Positions 1 through 8,561 of a stretch of 64,000 bases of DNA are shown here, piece after piece (the first letter of the stretch is position 1; every line of letters begins with the position of its first letter). The notes beneath the pieces are model-generated. The model was not told the origin of the DNA, searched no databases, and saw only the letters and a program-made list of their open reading frames with translations. The position numbers and the translations under genes are program-made. Origin of the DNA: an actinobacterium SCGC AAA044-N04 (GTDB lineage: Bacteria > Actinomycetota > Actinomycetes > Nanopelagicales > Nanopelagicaceae); contig KB900461.1 of NCBI GenBank assembly GCA_000378885.1, positions 1 through 64,000 of the forward strand. The letters run 5' to 3'.

Positions 1-95
1 GAATTTCACGGCACGCATCAGTAAATGCGTTTAGATTTATTAGCCGCACTCTCAGGCGTGTTGATTTCATTGCAGACACGGGCAAATGGCGAACT
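1..95 (+). repeat. Left copy of a 95-bp exact inverted repeat (end of yqhA plus start of the DMT gene)
   Basis: This stretch is the exact reverse complement of 20760-20854: base n pairs with base 20855-n for all 95 positions, and the match stops at 96. It encodes the last seven codons of a YqhA protein (bases 1-21, stop at 22-24) followed directly by the ATG of the DMT transporter at 25. The native order yqhA then DMT is therefore preserved here, while the rest of yqhA lies at 20855-21361 on the other strand. The repeat may extend left of the window, which cannot be seen. Confidence 0.97.
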
Positions 96-966
96 ATCCC
101 ATTTACTTAACAATGGTCTTGAAGCAGCTCTTGTCTCATTTGGTTCGGGCTTAATCATAATTCTAATTATCACTCCGTTTAATTCACACATTAAGGAAGG
201 CATTGCAAACCTTAAATACGCCGTTGTCCGAAAAGAAATCGCGAAGTGGAAACTATTAGCAGGGGCATTGGGAGGAAGTTTTGTTGCTATTCAAACACAA
301 GTAGTTCCGTTGATAGGTGTAGCGATTTATTCAGTTGCCTCCATAGCAGGACAGACTGCGATGTCATTAATTGTGGATCGAATTGGACTCACGGGGGGAG
401 GAAAGAAGCCCATTTCAGTCCGCCGAATTTCGGCAGCAGCATTAACAGTACTAGCGGTACTTGTGTCGGTGTTGGATCGAATAAATGCAAATGACGTTTC
501 AAAGCTAGCAGTAATTGGTGGTTGTGTGGCTGGCGCACTCGTGGGTTTTCGGAGTGCACTCAATGGAGAGATAAACGAGCACTCTCAACAAAGTTTTACG
601 ACCTCTCTTCTAAATTTCATAAGTGGGACAGCTTTCTTGCTCACCCTCATGGTTGTAGGGATTTTAATTGGAAAAGTTCATCTCACCGCGCTTCCTACTG
701 GGCCATGGTGGATATATACAGGCGGGGTGCTTGGTGTTGTTTATATAGCCTTTATTTCTACGATTGTTCAACACTTAGGAGTTCTGACTTTTACACTTTT
801 TAGCGTAGGTGGCCAGCTTCTCAGCTCATTGATTATTGATTTAGTTTCACCAACAAATGGCGTGAATGTGAGTGCTTATCTTGTTACTGGAATTGTGATG
901 ACATACCTGGGTGTTATCGCCGGTGGCGTAAGTAGTTCGCGAGTGCAGAAACCAAAGAGGCTGTAA
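25..966 (+). CDS. DMT-superfamily transporter with two DUF606 (YdcZ-type) halves
   Basis: A 313-residue integral membrane protein with about ten hydrophobic segments. It looks like an internal duplication: the N-terminal half has QTRANGELSH near residue 17 and the second half has FRSALNGEINE near residue 175, each followed by a glycine-rich hydrophobic stretch. DUF606/YdcZ proteins are often about 150 residues, so this resembles a tandem fusion. The substrate is unknown. The ATG follows the yqhA stop as TAAATG, so it was probably translationally coupled to yqhA. Its 3' end overlaps the convergent DedA gene by 53 bp, unusually long even for this compact genome. The first 71 bases of the gene are repeated at 20760-20830. 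Confidence 0.85.
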   Translation: MRLDLLAALSGVLISLQTRANGELSHLLNNGLEAALVSFGSGLIIILIITPFNSHIKEGIANLKYAVVRKEIAKWKLLAGALGGSFVAIQTQVVPLIGVAIYSVASIAGQTAMSLIVDRIGLTGGGKKPISVRRISAAALTVLAVLVSVLDRINANDVSKLAVIGGCVAGALVGFRSALNGEINEHSQQSFTTSLLNFISGTAFLLTLMVVGILIGKVHLTALPTGPWWIYTGGVLGVVYIAFISTIVQHLGVLTFTLFSVGGQLLSSLIIDLVSPTNGVNVSAYLVTGIVMTYLGVIAGGVSSSRVQKPKRL

Positions 967-1519
967 TAAAGAAAGCTGCAATTGCATAAGACCACGTCTT
1001 AACCCATGGCAGTGTGGCTGCGTAATATCCTGCAAGTGTTATTCCTACGCCCCACAGAAAAGCACCAAGAATGTTTGCAGATAAGAACTTGTAGTAGTTC
1101 ATCTTTGATGCACCGGCAATTGGTGGGACAAAGGTGCGAATCCAAGGGAAGAAGCGCGCAGCAACTACTGCCCACCACCCAGTTTGTTCATAGAAGCGCT
1201 CTGAACGGGCAATCATCTTTTGCATGCGCGGGGAGTCATGCTTATCAAGATAAGGACGTCCAACTAATCGACCGATTACGAAACCTACTTGATCTCCCAA
1301 GAACGCTGCGATGAAGATGACTGTCACAAGAATCAGGATATTTACTTCACCGTGAGCGGCCGCAACTAGACCTGCGCTAAAGAGGATTGAATCACCAGGT
1401 AGGAAAAAGGCAAATAAAACACCAGTTTCAAAGAAAACTACTGCCCCCACCGTTAAGTAGATTAAATACGGAGCAAGGTTAGAGAGTTGGGCATCAAATG
1501 ATGCAGCTAGTTCAATCAC
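914..1519 (-). CDS. DedA family membrane protein
   Basis: A 201-residue protein of the DedA/VTT (SNARE-associated) family, thought to act in lipid flipping and envelope homeostasis. The family motifs FFLPGDSILF (near residues 38-47) and GDQVGFVIGR followed by RFFPWIRTFVPPIAGAS are visible, with several hydrophobic segments. The start is a GTG that overlaps the malic enzyme stop as GTGA, implying translational coupling. A second DedA protein lies at 25839-26462. The tail overlaps the convergent DMT gene. Confidence 0.9.
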   Translation of the reverse strand: MIELAASFDAQLSNLAPYLIYLTVGAVVFFETGVLFAFFLPGDSILFSAGLVAAAHGEVNILILVTVIFIAAFLGDQVGFVIGRLVGRPYLDKHDSPRMQKMIARSERFYEQTGWWAVVAARFFPWIRTFVPPIAGASKMNYYKFLSANILGAFLWGVGITLAGYYAATLPWVKTWSYAIAAFFITASLVSALANYLRHRR

Positions 1520-2892
1520 ACTGACTTCTTAACCGCCGCAGCTACCGCTTTAGTCACATTTGGATCAAAAACGCTGGGAACAATAAAGGAGGCATTGAGT
1601 TGTTCGGGAGATACACAGTCGGCAATCGCTTCTGCTGCTGCAACTAATAGATTATCGGTAATTTTGTGAGCATTGGCATCAAGTAATCCGCGAAAGATTC
1701 CAGGGAAAGCCAAAACATTATTAATTTGATTTGGTTGATCACTGCGACCTGTAGCAACAACAGTTGCATACTTACGTGCCACAACGGGATCAACCTCAGG
1801 ATCTGGATTTGCTAGCGCAAAAATAATTGAACCCTTTGCCATGGTTGCAATGTCAGCTTCTTTGAGAATATTTGGTGCACTCACACCGATAAATACATCG
1901 GCACCAACAAGAGCTTCTGGCATAGTGCCAATAAAGTTATTTGGATTGCTGTTATCAATAAACCACTGCTGCATTGAATCTTGAGATTTCATGTCATTAT
2001 GGATTACGCCGTGGTGATTAAAGCCAATTATGTTCTTTGCCCCGCTAAGTGTGAGCAGACGGGCGATTGCATTTCCTGCAGCACCAACGCCACTTAAAAC
2101 AATCTTGACTGAACCGAGATCCTTTTTAACAAATTTCAAGGCATTTCGAAGGGCAGCTAGAACAACAATTGCTGTTCCATGTTGGTCATCATGAAAAACT
2201 GGAATATCTAGAAGTTCACGAAGGCGACGCTCAACTTCAAAGCATCGAGGAGCGGATATGTCTTCTAAGTTAATACCGCCATAGACGGGTGCGATTAACT
2301 GAACTGTGCGAACAATTTCATCAACATCTTGTGTATCCAGGCAAACAGGCCATGCATCAACATCTGCAAAGCGCTTAAATAGCGCAGCTTTTCCTTCCAT
2401 AACAGGCAAAGCCGCTGCCGGGCCGATATTTCCAAGGCCTAGTACAGCCGATCCATCGGTAACAACTGCCACGGTATTGCGCTTAATTGTTAAGCGGCGA
2501 GCATCTGCTGGATCAGCAACAATTGCCTGGCAAATGCGGGCAACACCTGGTGTGTAAGCACGGGAGAGATCATCGCGGGTCTTTAGAGGGACTTTAGATT
2601 GAATTTCAATCTTTCCGCCAAGGTGGAGTAAAAATGTTCGATCACTTACTTTACGAACCGTGAGTTCAGGATTTTTTGCAAGAGCAATAGTGATTTGGTC
2701 AGCGTGAGCTGAATCAATGGTGTCACACGTAATATCTAAAACAACTTTTTCTAAAAGAGATTCAACTACATCCAGAGCTGTAATAGTTGCACCAGCTGCA
2801 GTAATAACAGTTGTTGCAAGTGCTACAGGTTGAGCAGACGGAGGACCCTCAACACGGATAGTAATTCCATATCCGGGGGAAGTGGCTGCCAT
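1516..2892 (-). CDS. Malic enzyme (oxidative decarboxylation of malate)
   Basis: A 458-residue cytosolic enzyme converting malate to pyruvate and CO2 with NAD(P)+. Residues 1-80 resemble an ACT-like regulatory domain. The malic catalytic domain follows, with [11 protein letters not shown] (about 110-120, including the family Tyr), [18 protein letters not shown] (about 152-169, with the catalytic Lys) and a dinucleotide-binding [14 protein letters not shown] near 265. It lacks the phosphotransacetylase domain of long MaeB proteins. The ATG abuts the upp stop and the gene overlaps the downstream dedA, so upp-malic enzyme-dedA form one transcript. Cofactor preference cannot be read by eye. Confidence 0.93.
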   Translation of the reverse strand: MAATSPGYGITIRVEGPPSAQPVALATTVITAAGATITALDVVESLLEKVVLDITCDTIDSAHADQITIALAKNPELTVRKVSDRTFLLHLGGKIEIQSKVPLKTRDDLSRAYTPGVARICQAIVADPADARRLTIKRNTVAVVTDGSAVLGLGNIGPAAALPVMEGKAALFKRFADVDAWPVCLDTQDVDEIVRTVQLIAPVYGGINLEDISAPRCFEVERRLRELLDIPVFHDDQHGTAIVVLAALRNALKFVKKDLGSVKIVLSGVGAAGNAIARLLTLSGAKNIIGFNHHGVIHNDMKSQDSMQQWFIDNSNPNNFIGTMPEALVGADVFIGVSAPNILKEADIATMAKGSIIFALANPDPEVDPVVARKYATVVATGRSDQPNQINNVLAFPGIFRGLLDANAHKITDNLLVAAAEAIADCVSPEQLNASFIVPSVFDPNVTKAVAAAVKKSV

Positions 2893-3531
2893 TTATACGA
2901 CTCCGTATAAACGATCGCCGGCATCGCCAAGACCTGGAACGATGTAACCATGTTCGTTGAGTTTTTCATCTAGAGCACCAGTAACAATATTGATTGGCAC
3001 TTTACTTGCAGAGAACTCATCTTCCACAGCTTTCACACCTTCAGGTGCTGACAAGATGCAAATTGCTGTGATCTCAGTTGCACCTAGGTCGAGCAAATAA
3101 TGAAATGCTGCAATTAGAGTTCCACCTGTTGCAAGCATGGGATCTAGAACAAACACGTGTCGACCAGATAAATCTTCAGGCAAACGATTGGCATATGTAC
3201 TTGCCTTTAAAGTTTTTTCATCGCGAACCATTCCAAGGAAGCCAACTTCAGCATTTGGCATCAACTTGCTCATGCCTTCGAGCATTCCAAGTCCTGCTCT
3301 TAAAATTGGAACAACGACTGGACGAGGTTCGGCCATTTTTAGGCCTTTGGTCTTAGTAACCGGAGTTGTTATCTCAACACTGTGTGTGCGAATGTCACGA
3401 GTTGCTTCATAGGCCAGAAGTGTTACTAGCTCTTCGACTAAACGGCGAAATGTTGGGGAATCAGTACGTTCATCGCGCAAAACCGTCAATTTGTGGGCAA
3501 TAAGCGGGTGATTGGCAACATGAACTTTCAT
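2893..3531 (-). CDS. upp: Uracil phosphoribosyltransferase
   Basis: Salvages uracil to UMP using PRPP. The PRPP-binding segment [19 protein letters not shown] and the uracil-binding C-terminus [13 protein letters not shown] are present, and the length (about 212 residues) is usual. Two in-frame ATGs exist at 3537 and 3531. I chose 3531 because the hexamer TAAGGT (3544 to 3539 on this strand) sits 7 bases upstream of it, the leaderless pattern seen repeatedly in this window, and because family members start [10 protein letters not shown]. First gene of the upp-malic enzyme-dedA operon. Confidence 0.96.
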   Translation of the reverse strand: MKVHVANHPLIAHKLTVLRDERTDSPTFRRLVEELVTLLAYEATRDIRTHSVEITTPVTKTKGLKMAEPRPVVVPILRAGLGMLEGMSKLMPNAEVGFLGMVRDEKTLKASTYANRLPEDLSGRHVFVLDPMLATGGTLIAAFHYLLDLGATEITAICILSAPEGVKAVEDEFSASKVPINIVTGALDEKLNEHGYIVPGLGDAGDRLYGVV

Positions 3532-3585
3532 AGGCATTACCTTACAGGGCTTTCAATCCTTTCCAATGAGTGGAATCATCTGAGC

Positions 3586-4128
3586 ATGGCCGATTTCGAT
3601 GATGACCTCGCAGAAGACATCGAAGAGTTTGACGTTTTAGCCGAAGATTCGCCAAAAGTAATCAGTCTCACAAATGAGTTAGATATAGCCGTAGCTGCAT
3701 GGCATGAAGATGGCCGTTGGACCTTAGGAATATTGCCTGACCCAAATGACATCGGCCAAATAATTTCAAGGCTTAAGGCGCAACAAACAAATGGTGGATC
3801 TATTGCACTTATTTCAATTGATGAAGAGTTTTTCATTCTGATTCGTGTTTTAGGTGCCCACATTTCACTTTTCCTGAGTGATGCAACTGCAGCCCTAGAT
3901 TATGAAGTTGCAGAAGAGCTATTAGAGATTGCAGACATTCCACTTCCAGAAGATGATGATGAGTCAAGTCCGATTGGTAATTTAGAAATCTTGGCAGATC
4001 TTGGAATGAATGGCATGGAGATTTCAGCGCTCTGTGATGACGGTGAGTTATTTCCTGACGAACAACTCGAAGCGATTGCTAATCGATTGGGATTCGGCGA
4101 TCAGTTTGCAGAGTTATTAGAACTGTGA
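3586..4128 (+). CDS. tRNA adenosine deaminase-associated protein
   Basis: A 180-residue acidic protein immediately upstream of tadA. It starts MADFDDDLAEDIEEFDVLAED and is rich in Asp/Glu; its position and composition match the actinobacterial family named for its linkage to tadA. The molecular role is not established. The reading frame is open to 3493, but that would run into the divergent upp start, so the internal ATG at 3586 is preferred. The stop overlaps the tadA GTG as GTGA, indicating coupled translation. Confidence 0.8.
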   Translation: MADFDDDLAEDIEEFDVLAEDSPKVISLTNELDIAVAAWHEDGRWTLGILPDPNDIGQIISRLKAQQTNGGSIALISIDEEFFILIRVLGAHISLFLSDATAALDYEVAEELLEIADIPLPEDDDESSPIGNLEILADLGMNGMEISALCDDGELFPDEQLEAIANRLGFGDQFAELLEL

Positions 4129-4583
4129 ACGATGAAGAGTTAATGCACGCAGCTTTAGCTGTTGCGCAACAAGCTAGCGCCAGTGGGGATGTTCCTGTTG
4201 GTGCGCTTATCATTAATAATGCTGGTGAGATTATTGCTACTGGCCACAACGAGCGTGAATTAAACAATGACCCAACTGCGCACGCAGAAATTGTTGCTAT
4301 TCGAAAAGCTGCACAAGCGGTGGGGGAATGGCGATTAGAGAACCACACAATTGTTGTGACACTTGAGCCTTGTCCGATGTGTGCTGGTGCAATCGCTCAA
4401 TCTCGAATCGCAACCCTTGTCTTTGGAGCGTGGGATGAAAAGGGCGGTGCTGTTGGCTCGGTTTGGGACGTAATTCGCGATCCACGCGCGCTTAATAAGC
4501 TAGAGGTTCGTGGCGGAGTCCTTGAAGAAGAGTGCTCAGCAATGTTGAAAGAATTTATACAAGGAGTTCGTAAGAAGGATTAA
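4125..4583 (+). CDS. tadA: tRNA-specific adenosine deaminase
   Basis: Deaminates the wobble adenosine of tRNA-Arg(ACG) to inosine; that tRNA is encoded in this window at 38152-38224. The zinc site is complete: H53-A-E55 in TAHAEIVAIR and C83/C86 in PCPMCAGAI. The length of 152 residues is typical. GTG start, overlapping the stop of the partner gene by 4 bp. The 3' end overlaps the convergent permease gene by 29 bp. Confidence 0.95.
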   Translation: MNDEELMHAALAVAQQASASGDVPVGALIINNAGEIIATGHNERELNNDPTAHAEIVAIRKAAQAVGEWRLENHTIVVTLEPCPMCAGAIAQSRIATLVFGAWDEKGGAVGSVWDVIRDPRALNKLEVRGGVLEEECSAMLKEFIQGVRKKD

Positions 4584-6891
4584 GAATCACCATAGATCCT
4601 TCATCTTCACCGACCATGCCTTCAGCACGCATCTGAGAACCAACTTCAAGGCCTGCAATTTCGCGACGACCTAAGAACTGTAATGAAACACCGCCTGTTT
4701 CATCCCAGATTTCAACTTGAAGAGCTGGAGCAGAGCCACGGGGCGCAGTCTTAATCGAAGTTACACGTCCTTGCACTTGAGCGCGCTTGCGCCACTCAAT
4801 CTCCCCAATTTTGGTGACATTTTCTGCGTAATGGCTTATTGGTTCAACATTTATTGGGGCATTTGTTTTAGGAGTAGGCACTGATTGCTTCACTACTTTC
4901 TTAACTTCTTGTGGGTGATGCACATCGAGCTTTGCACCAGATGTAATGCGAGCAACGTCAAAAGGAATAATCGTTGCAACTACGCGAGGTAGTTGAGAAA
5001 TAGGAGCAGCGATTTCTTCAGCAGTTTGATCGTGTAGCAAGCGACCTAAGAAGCGTGAGTAAGAACGTCTCGGTAAAAGAAGAGTTAATTCAACTTCTTC
5101 TTTTTCTGTTAGGCGAATTGCATAATCCAAAGCTGAATTAGCTAATCGACGATCAGGGCAGTCAATAAGTTCCAAAGTCACATCATCAAGAGCATCAGAT
5201 TTAGCCCACGCCTTCTGAATCTCTTCAGCACGACGATCATCAATGACAAAGTGAACTGCAGTTAAGTTACGTGGCTTAAGGCTGCGGGCGTAACGAACTG
5301 CGCCAACGGTTGCAATATCAACGCTATCTACCAAAATTGTTACATCGTGACGAGCAATTGACGTAGCACGCTCTTGATGGCGTTTCACTGAAAGTGCTTC
5401 TTGTTCGCGGTCATACTGGCGACGCAAGCGCAAGAAAGTAACAACAAGAATTGGGGCAGTGACAAGCACAAGCCAGGCACCTTCAGTGAATTTAACAACT
5501 GAGAAAATGATTACGATTAAAAATGACACAGAGCCAGCAAGTGCATTAATAAATACTTTTGCTTTCCAGTGTCCATCTTTGTTGCGCAAGGCGTGTCGTG
5601 TCATTCCAAAGCCTGCCAAAGTAAAGCCAGTGAAAACACCAAGGGCATAGAAAGCAACCAAGTGCTCAACTGATCCGGCAGTTATGAGAACGAGGAAAAT
5701 TCCGCCGCCTGAAAGAAGTAGGATTCCATTAGAGAAAGCTAAACGGTGTCCACGCTTTGTTAATTGGCGAGGTAGATATCCATCAGTTGCAACGAAGTTA
5801 CAGAGCAAAGGGAAAGCGCTGTATGTGGTGTTTGCGCCAGCGAACAAAATTAACATTGTCGCGGCCTGAACCATTACGAACATTATTTGGCCAAATACAC
5901 CGTCACCCACAATTGTCTTGGCAATCTGAGAAATAACTGTTGGGGTGCCAGATTCATATGGCATTGCATAAATACGGTGGGCGAACCAAGAAACACCTAG
6001 AACTAATGTGCCGAGCAAACCGCTCATAATAAACAAGGTACGGCGGGCATTGACCGCTTCTGGTTGTTGGAAGAGGGCAACACCATCAGAGATGGCCTCA
6101 AGTCCAGTTAGTGATGAACCACCATTAGCAAATGCGCGAAGCAAGATGAAAATTGCGGCAAATGTGAGAAGTCCTTGGCTCGCTCCAAGTGGAACCGCAC
6201 CAACCTGATCAGTCGATAAAGTCTCAAGGGTGCCATTGAAGTTGCGGTAGATGCCGATACTAAAAACTATGAACATGCAGCTAATAAAGAAGTAAGTTGG
6301 CAAAGCAAACGCCTTACCTGCTTCTTTCACTCCACGCAGATTGCCAAATGTTAACAACACTATGACAAGTAGAATCATTGGAATTTTCCATGGATGCAAT
6401 GAAGGGAAAGTTGAAATGATTGCTGCCACACCAGCTGCTGATTGGATTGCTACCGTCACGATGTAGTCCAGCATCAATGCAACAGCTGCAATTTGTGCAA
6501 CCACGGGACCGAAGTTATCTCGGGAAACTATGTATGCCCCGCCAGTTTTTGTATAAACGTTAATTACATTGCGATATGACAAAGTAATGATTAATAAGAT
6601 GATAAGAACTACCGCTGTCATTGGCATCAAGATTGCAAATGCAGCTAAACCAAATGCTGGAAGGAGTGCGATAAGAATCTGTTCTGATCCATATGCAGAA
6701 GATGAAATACAATCGCTAGATAAAATTCCAAGCGCGTATCTCTTGCTTAAACGTTGGTGCCCTAAGGAGTGACGATTGAGAGGGTTTCCTAATAATCGCC
6801 GTTTAAGAGTGTAGAAAAAGGAATCTTTTAGGTGTGCATGGTCTTGAAGCACAACCGGTGTTGGGGCGTCATCAGTCCATGACTTAGGCAC
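4555..6891 (-). CDS. APC-family permease with a C-terminal OB-fold domain
   Basis: A 778-residue protein. Residues about 40-490 form an APC/KUP-like transporter with roughly twelve hydrophobic segments (SSDCISSSAYGSEQIL near the first). About 515-640 looks like a cytosolic USP-like domain (VTILVDSVDIATVGAVRYARSL). The last 80 or so residues (EWRKRAQVQGRVTSIK to the end) resemble an OB-fold, a nucleic-acid-binding type domain. As I recall, related actinobacteria encode such an OB-fold protein and an APC permease as separate neighbouring genes. GTG start at 6891 with AAGGAG seven bases upstream. Substrate unknown; amino acid or K+ is possible. Confidence 0.85.
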   Translation of the reverse strand: MPKSWTDDAPTPVVLQDHAHLKDSFFYTLKRRLLGNPLNRHSLGHQRLSKRYALGILSSDCISSSAYGSEQILIALLPAFGLAAFAILMPMTAVVLIILLIITLSYRNVINVYTKTGGAYIVSRDNFGPVVAQIAAVALMLDYIVTVAIQSAAGVAAIISTFPSLHPWKIPMILLVIVLLTFGNLRGVKEAGKAFALPTYFFISCMFIVFSIGIYRNFNGTLETLSTDQVGAVPLGASQGLLTFAAIFILLRAFANGGSSLTGLEAISDGVALFQQPEAVNARRTLFIMSGLLGTLVLGVSWFAHRIYAMPYESGTPTVISQIAKTIVGDGVFGQIMFVMVQAATMLILFAGANTTYSAFPLLCNFVATDGYLPRQLTKRGHRLAFSNGILLLSGGGIFLVLITAGSVEHLVAFYALGVFTGFTLAGFGMTRHALRNKDGHWKAKVFINALAGSVSFLIVIIFSVVKFTEGAWLVLVTAPILVVTFLRLRRQYDREQEALSVKRHQERATSIARHDVTILVDSVDIATVGAVRYARSLKPRNLTAVHFVIDDRRAEEIQKAWAKSDALDDVTLELIDCPDRRLANSALDYAIRLTEKEEVELTLLLPRRSYSRFLGRLLHDQTAEEIAAPISQLPRVVATIIPFDVARITSGAKLDVHHPQEVKKVVKQSVPTPKTNAPINVEPISHYAENVTKIGEIEWRKRAQVQGRVTSIKTAPRGSAPALQVEIWDETGGVSLQFLGRREIAGLEVGSQMRAEGMVGEDEGSMVILNPSYELLV

Positions 6892-6906
6892 TCGAAGCTC
6901 CTTTTT

Positions 6907-6950
6907 TATTGCGTATAACGCAATACTATTTCAAGGCTCTATCGTAGAGC
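6907..6950. promoter_or_regulatory. Two adjacent operator-like palindromes between divergent genes
   Basis: In the spacer between the APC permease start (6891) and gabD (6995) are two perfect dyads: TATTGCGT-ata-ACGCAATA at 6907-6925 and GCTCTA-tcg-TAGAGC at 6936-6950. Both have a 3-base centre. The position suits binding sites for one or two regulators controlling the divergent promoters. The regulator is not identified. Confidence 0.5.
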
Positions 6951-6994
6951 GCATTGGTTTCAACTTCTCGCAGGCTGAGCGTATGATTACCTCC

Positions 6995-8413
6995 ATGCAT
7001 ACACAGTTATATATTGATGGCCAATGGGTAGATGGCGTAAGCAAGGTTGCCGTCTACGATCCAAGTGATAATTCAGTAATCACCGAAGTTTCTATGGCCT
7101 CAGATGCCCAGTGCGAGGCTGCTATTGCTGCAGCCGATGCCGCAGCAGTGGCGTGGGCAAAAACGGCCCCTCGATTTAGATCTGAGATTTTGCGAAAAGC
7201 GTTTGAAATTATGACCAGTGAAATTGAAGCGATTGCTACTTTAATTTCTCGCGAAAATGGAAAAGCGATGCCGGATGCTCGCGGTGAAGCGGCATATGCG
7301 GCAGAGTTTTTCCGTTGGTTTGCCGAAGAAGCTGTACGTACTCCTGGAGATTTCCGTAAATCGCCATCAGGAGATAAGCGAATCCTTGTTACTCACCAAC
7401 CAATTGGTCTTTCTATTCTTATTACGCCATGGAACTTTCCAGCAGGTATGGCAACTCGCAAGATTGGGCCAGCCGTTGCCGCAGGTTGCACGATGGTTTT
7501 AAAACCAGCAACTGAAACACCGTTAACCGCTATGTACATTGTTGGCATCATGGAACGTGCTGGTTTGCCTAAGGGTGTTCTTAATTTAGTTTTGCCAGAA
7601 AAAACTGGACCAGCAATTTCAAAGATGCTGCATGATCCACGCGTTAAGAATCTTTCATTTACTGGATCAACTGAAGTAGGCCGCGTGCTACTAAAAGAGG
7701 CTGCAGACCAGGTTATTCGCTGCTCTATGGAGCTAGGCGGAAATGCACAAGTGGTTGTTCACGATGATGCAGATCTTGCAGTCACAATTCCGCAGTTGCT
7801 TCTTGCCAAGATGCGCAATGGTGGGGCAGCTTGCACATCAGCAAACCGTATCTTTGTTCAACGCGGAATTTCAGAAGCATTTATTAGTGAAATGACTAAG
7901 TCAATGAGCACATTTGTTGTAGGCCGAGGTACTGATGCCACAACTACTCTTGGCGCTTCTGTTTCAATGAAAGAGCGCAACAAGATTGCTCAAATCGTTG
8001 ATGAATCTGTTGCAGCTGGTGCCAAGGTTGCACTTGGCGGCGTTAAGCCTGAAGGTGAAGGCGCTTTCTATCCAGCAACAGTTTTAATCGTTGATAAAGA
8101 CAACCCAATTCTTCTTCATGAAATCTTTGGTCCAGTAGCACCAATTGTTATTTTTGATACTGATGAAGAAGGGATCAAACTTGCTAATGACACTGATTTT
8201 GGTCTTATTAGTTATGTGTTTTCTTCAAACCTCACCCGCGCCTTGCGCACAGCAGAAGCAATGGAATCAGGAATGGTTGCCATTAATAAAGGTGTTATCT
8301 CAGATCCAGCAGCTCCCTTTGGTGGCGTGAAGCAATCAGGGTTGGGCCGTGAAGGTGGATTTGATGGCATCCATGAGTTCTTGCAGACCAAGTACATCGG
8401 GGTAGAGATTTAA
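6995..8413 (+). CDS. gabD: Succinate-semialdehyde dehydrogenase family aldehyde dehydrogenase
   Basis: An NAD(P)-dependent aldehyde dehydrogenase, most like the GabD group oxidising succinate semialdehyde to succinate. In this 472-residue form the catalytic residues are visible: N147 in TPWNFPAGM, K170 in LKPATETP, E246 in MELGGN and the nucleophile C280 in GGAACTSANRI. The frame also allows ATG at 6983, but TATGAT at 6982-6987 is a near-consensus -10 hexamer 7 bases before the ATG at 6995, and the protein then begins MHTQLYIDGQW as is usual. Exact aldehyde substrate uncertain. The stop lies 1 base from the 3' end of the convergent tRNA-Ser. Confidence 0.88.
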   Translation: MHTQLYIDGQWVDGVSKVAVYDPSDNSVITEVSMASDAQCEAAIAAADAAAVAWAKTAPRFRSEILRKAFEIMTSEIEAIATLISRENGKAMPDARGEAAYAAEFFRWFAEEAVRTPGDFRKSPSGDKRILVTHQPIGLSILITPWNFPAGMATRKIGPAVAAGCTMVLKPATETPLTAMYIVGIMERAGLPKGVLNLVLPEKTGPAISKMLHDPRVKNLSFTGSTEVGRVLLKEAADQVIRCSMELGGNAQVVVHDDADLAVTIPQLLLAKMRNGGAACTSANRIFVQRGISEAFISEMTKSMSTFVVGRGTDATTTLGASVSMKERNKIAQIVDESVAAGAKVALGGVKPEGEGAFYPATVLIVDKDNPILLHEIFGPVAPIVIFDTDEEGIKLANDTDFGLISYVFSSNLTRALRTAEAMESGMVAINKGVISDPAAPFGGVKQSGLGREGGFDGIHEFLQTKYIGVEI

Positions 8414-8414
8414 C

Positions 8415-8502
8415 TGGCGGAGGATGAGGGATTTGAACCCTCGATAGGTTGCCCTATACACGCTTTCCAAGCGTGCGCACTCGGCCGCTATGCGAATCCT
8501 CC
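8415..8502 (-). tRNA. tRNA-Ser (anticodon GGA)
   Basis: An 88-base class II tRNA with 7-bp acceptor stem GGAGGAT/ATCCTCC, anticodon loop TTGGAAA on a CACGC/GCGTG stem, a long variable arm and the T-arm GGTTCAAATCC. The 3' CCA is encoded. Confidence 0.96.
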
Positions 8503-8561
8503 AGTGAAGCGGCTTAACCTTACCCGTTAATTGCTTTGTGCAAGAACCTAACCATTTACTG

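Noticed and set aside
3493-3585. N-terminal extension of the TadA-associated protein
   Set aside because: It would overlap the divergent upp start and its promoter; composition differs from the acidic protein that follows.
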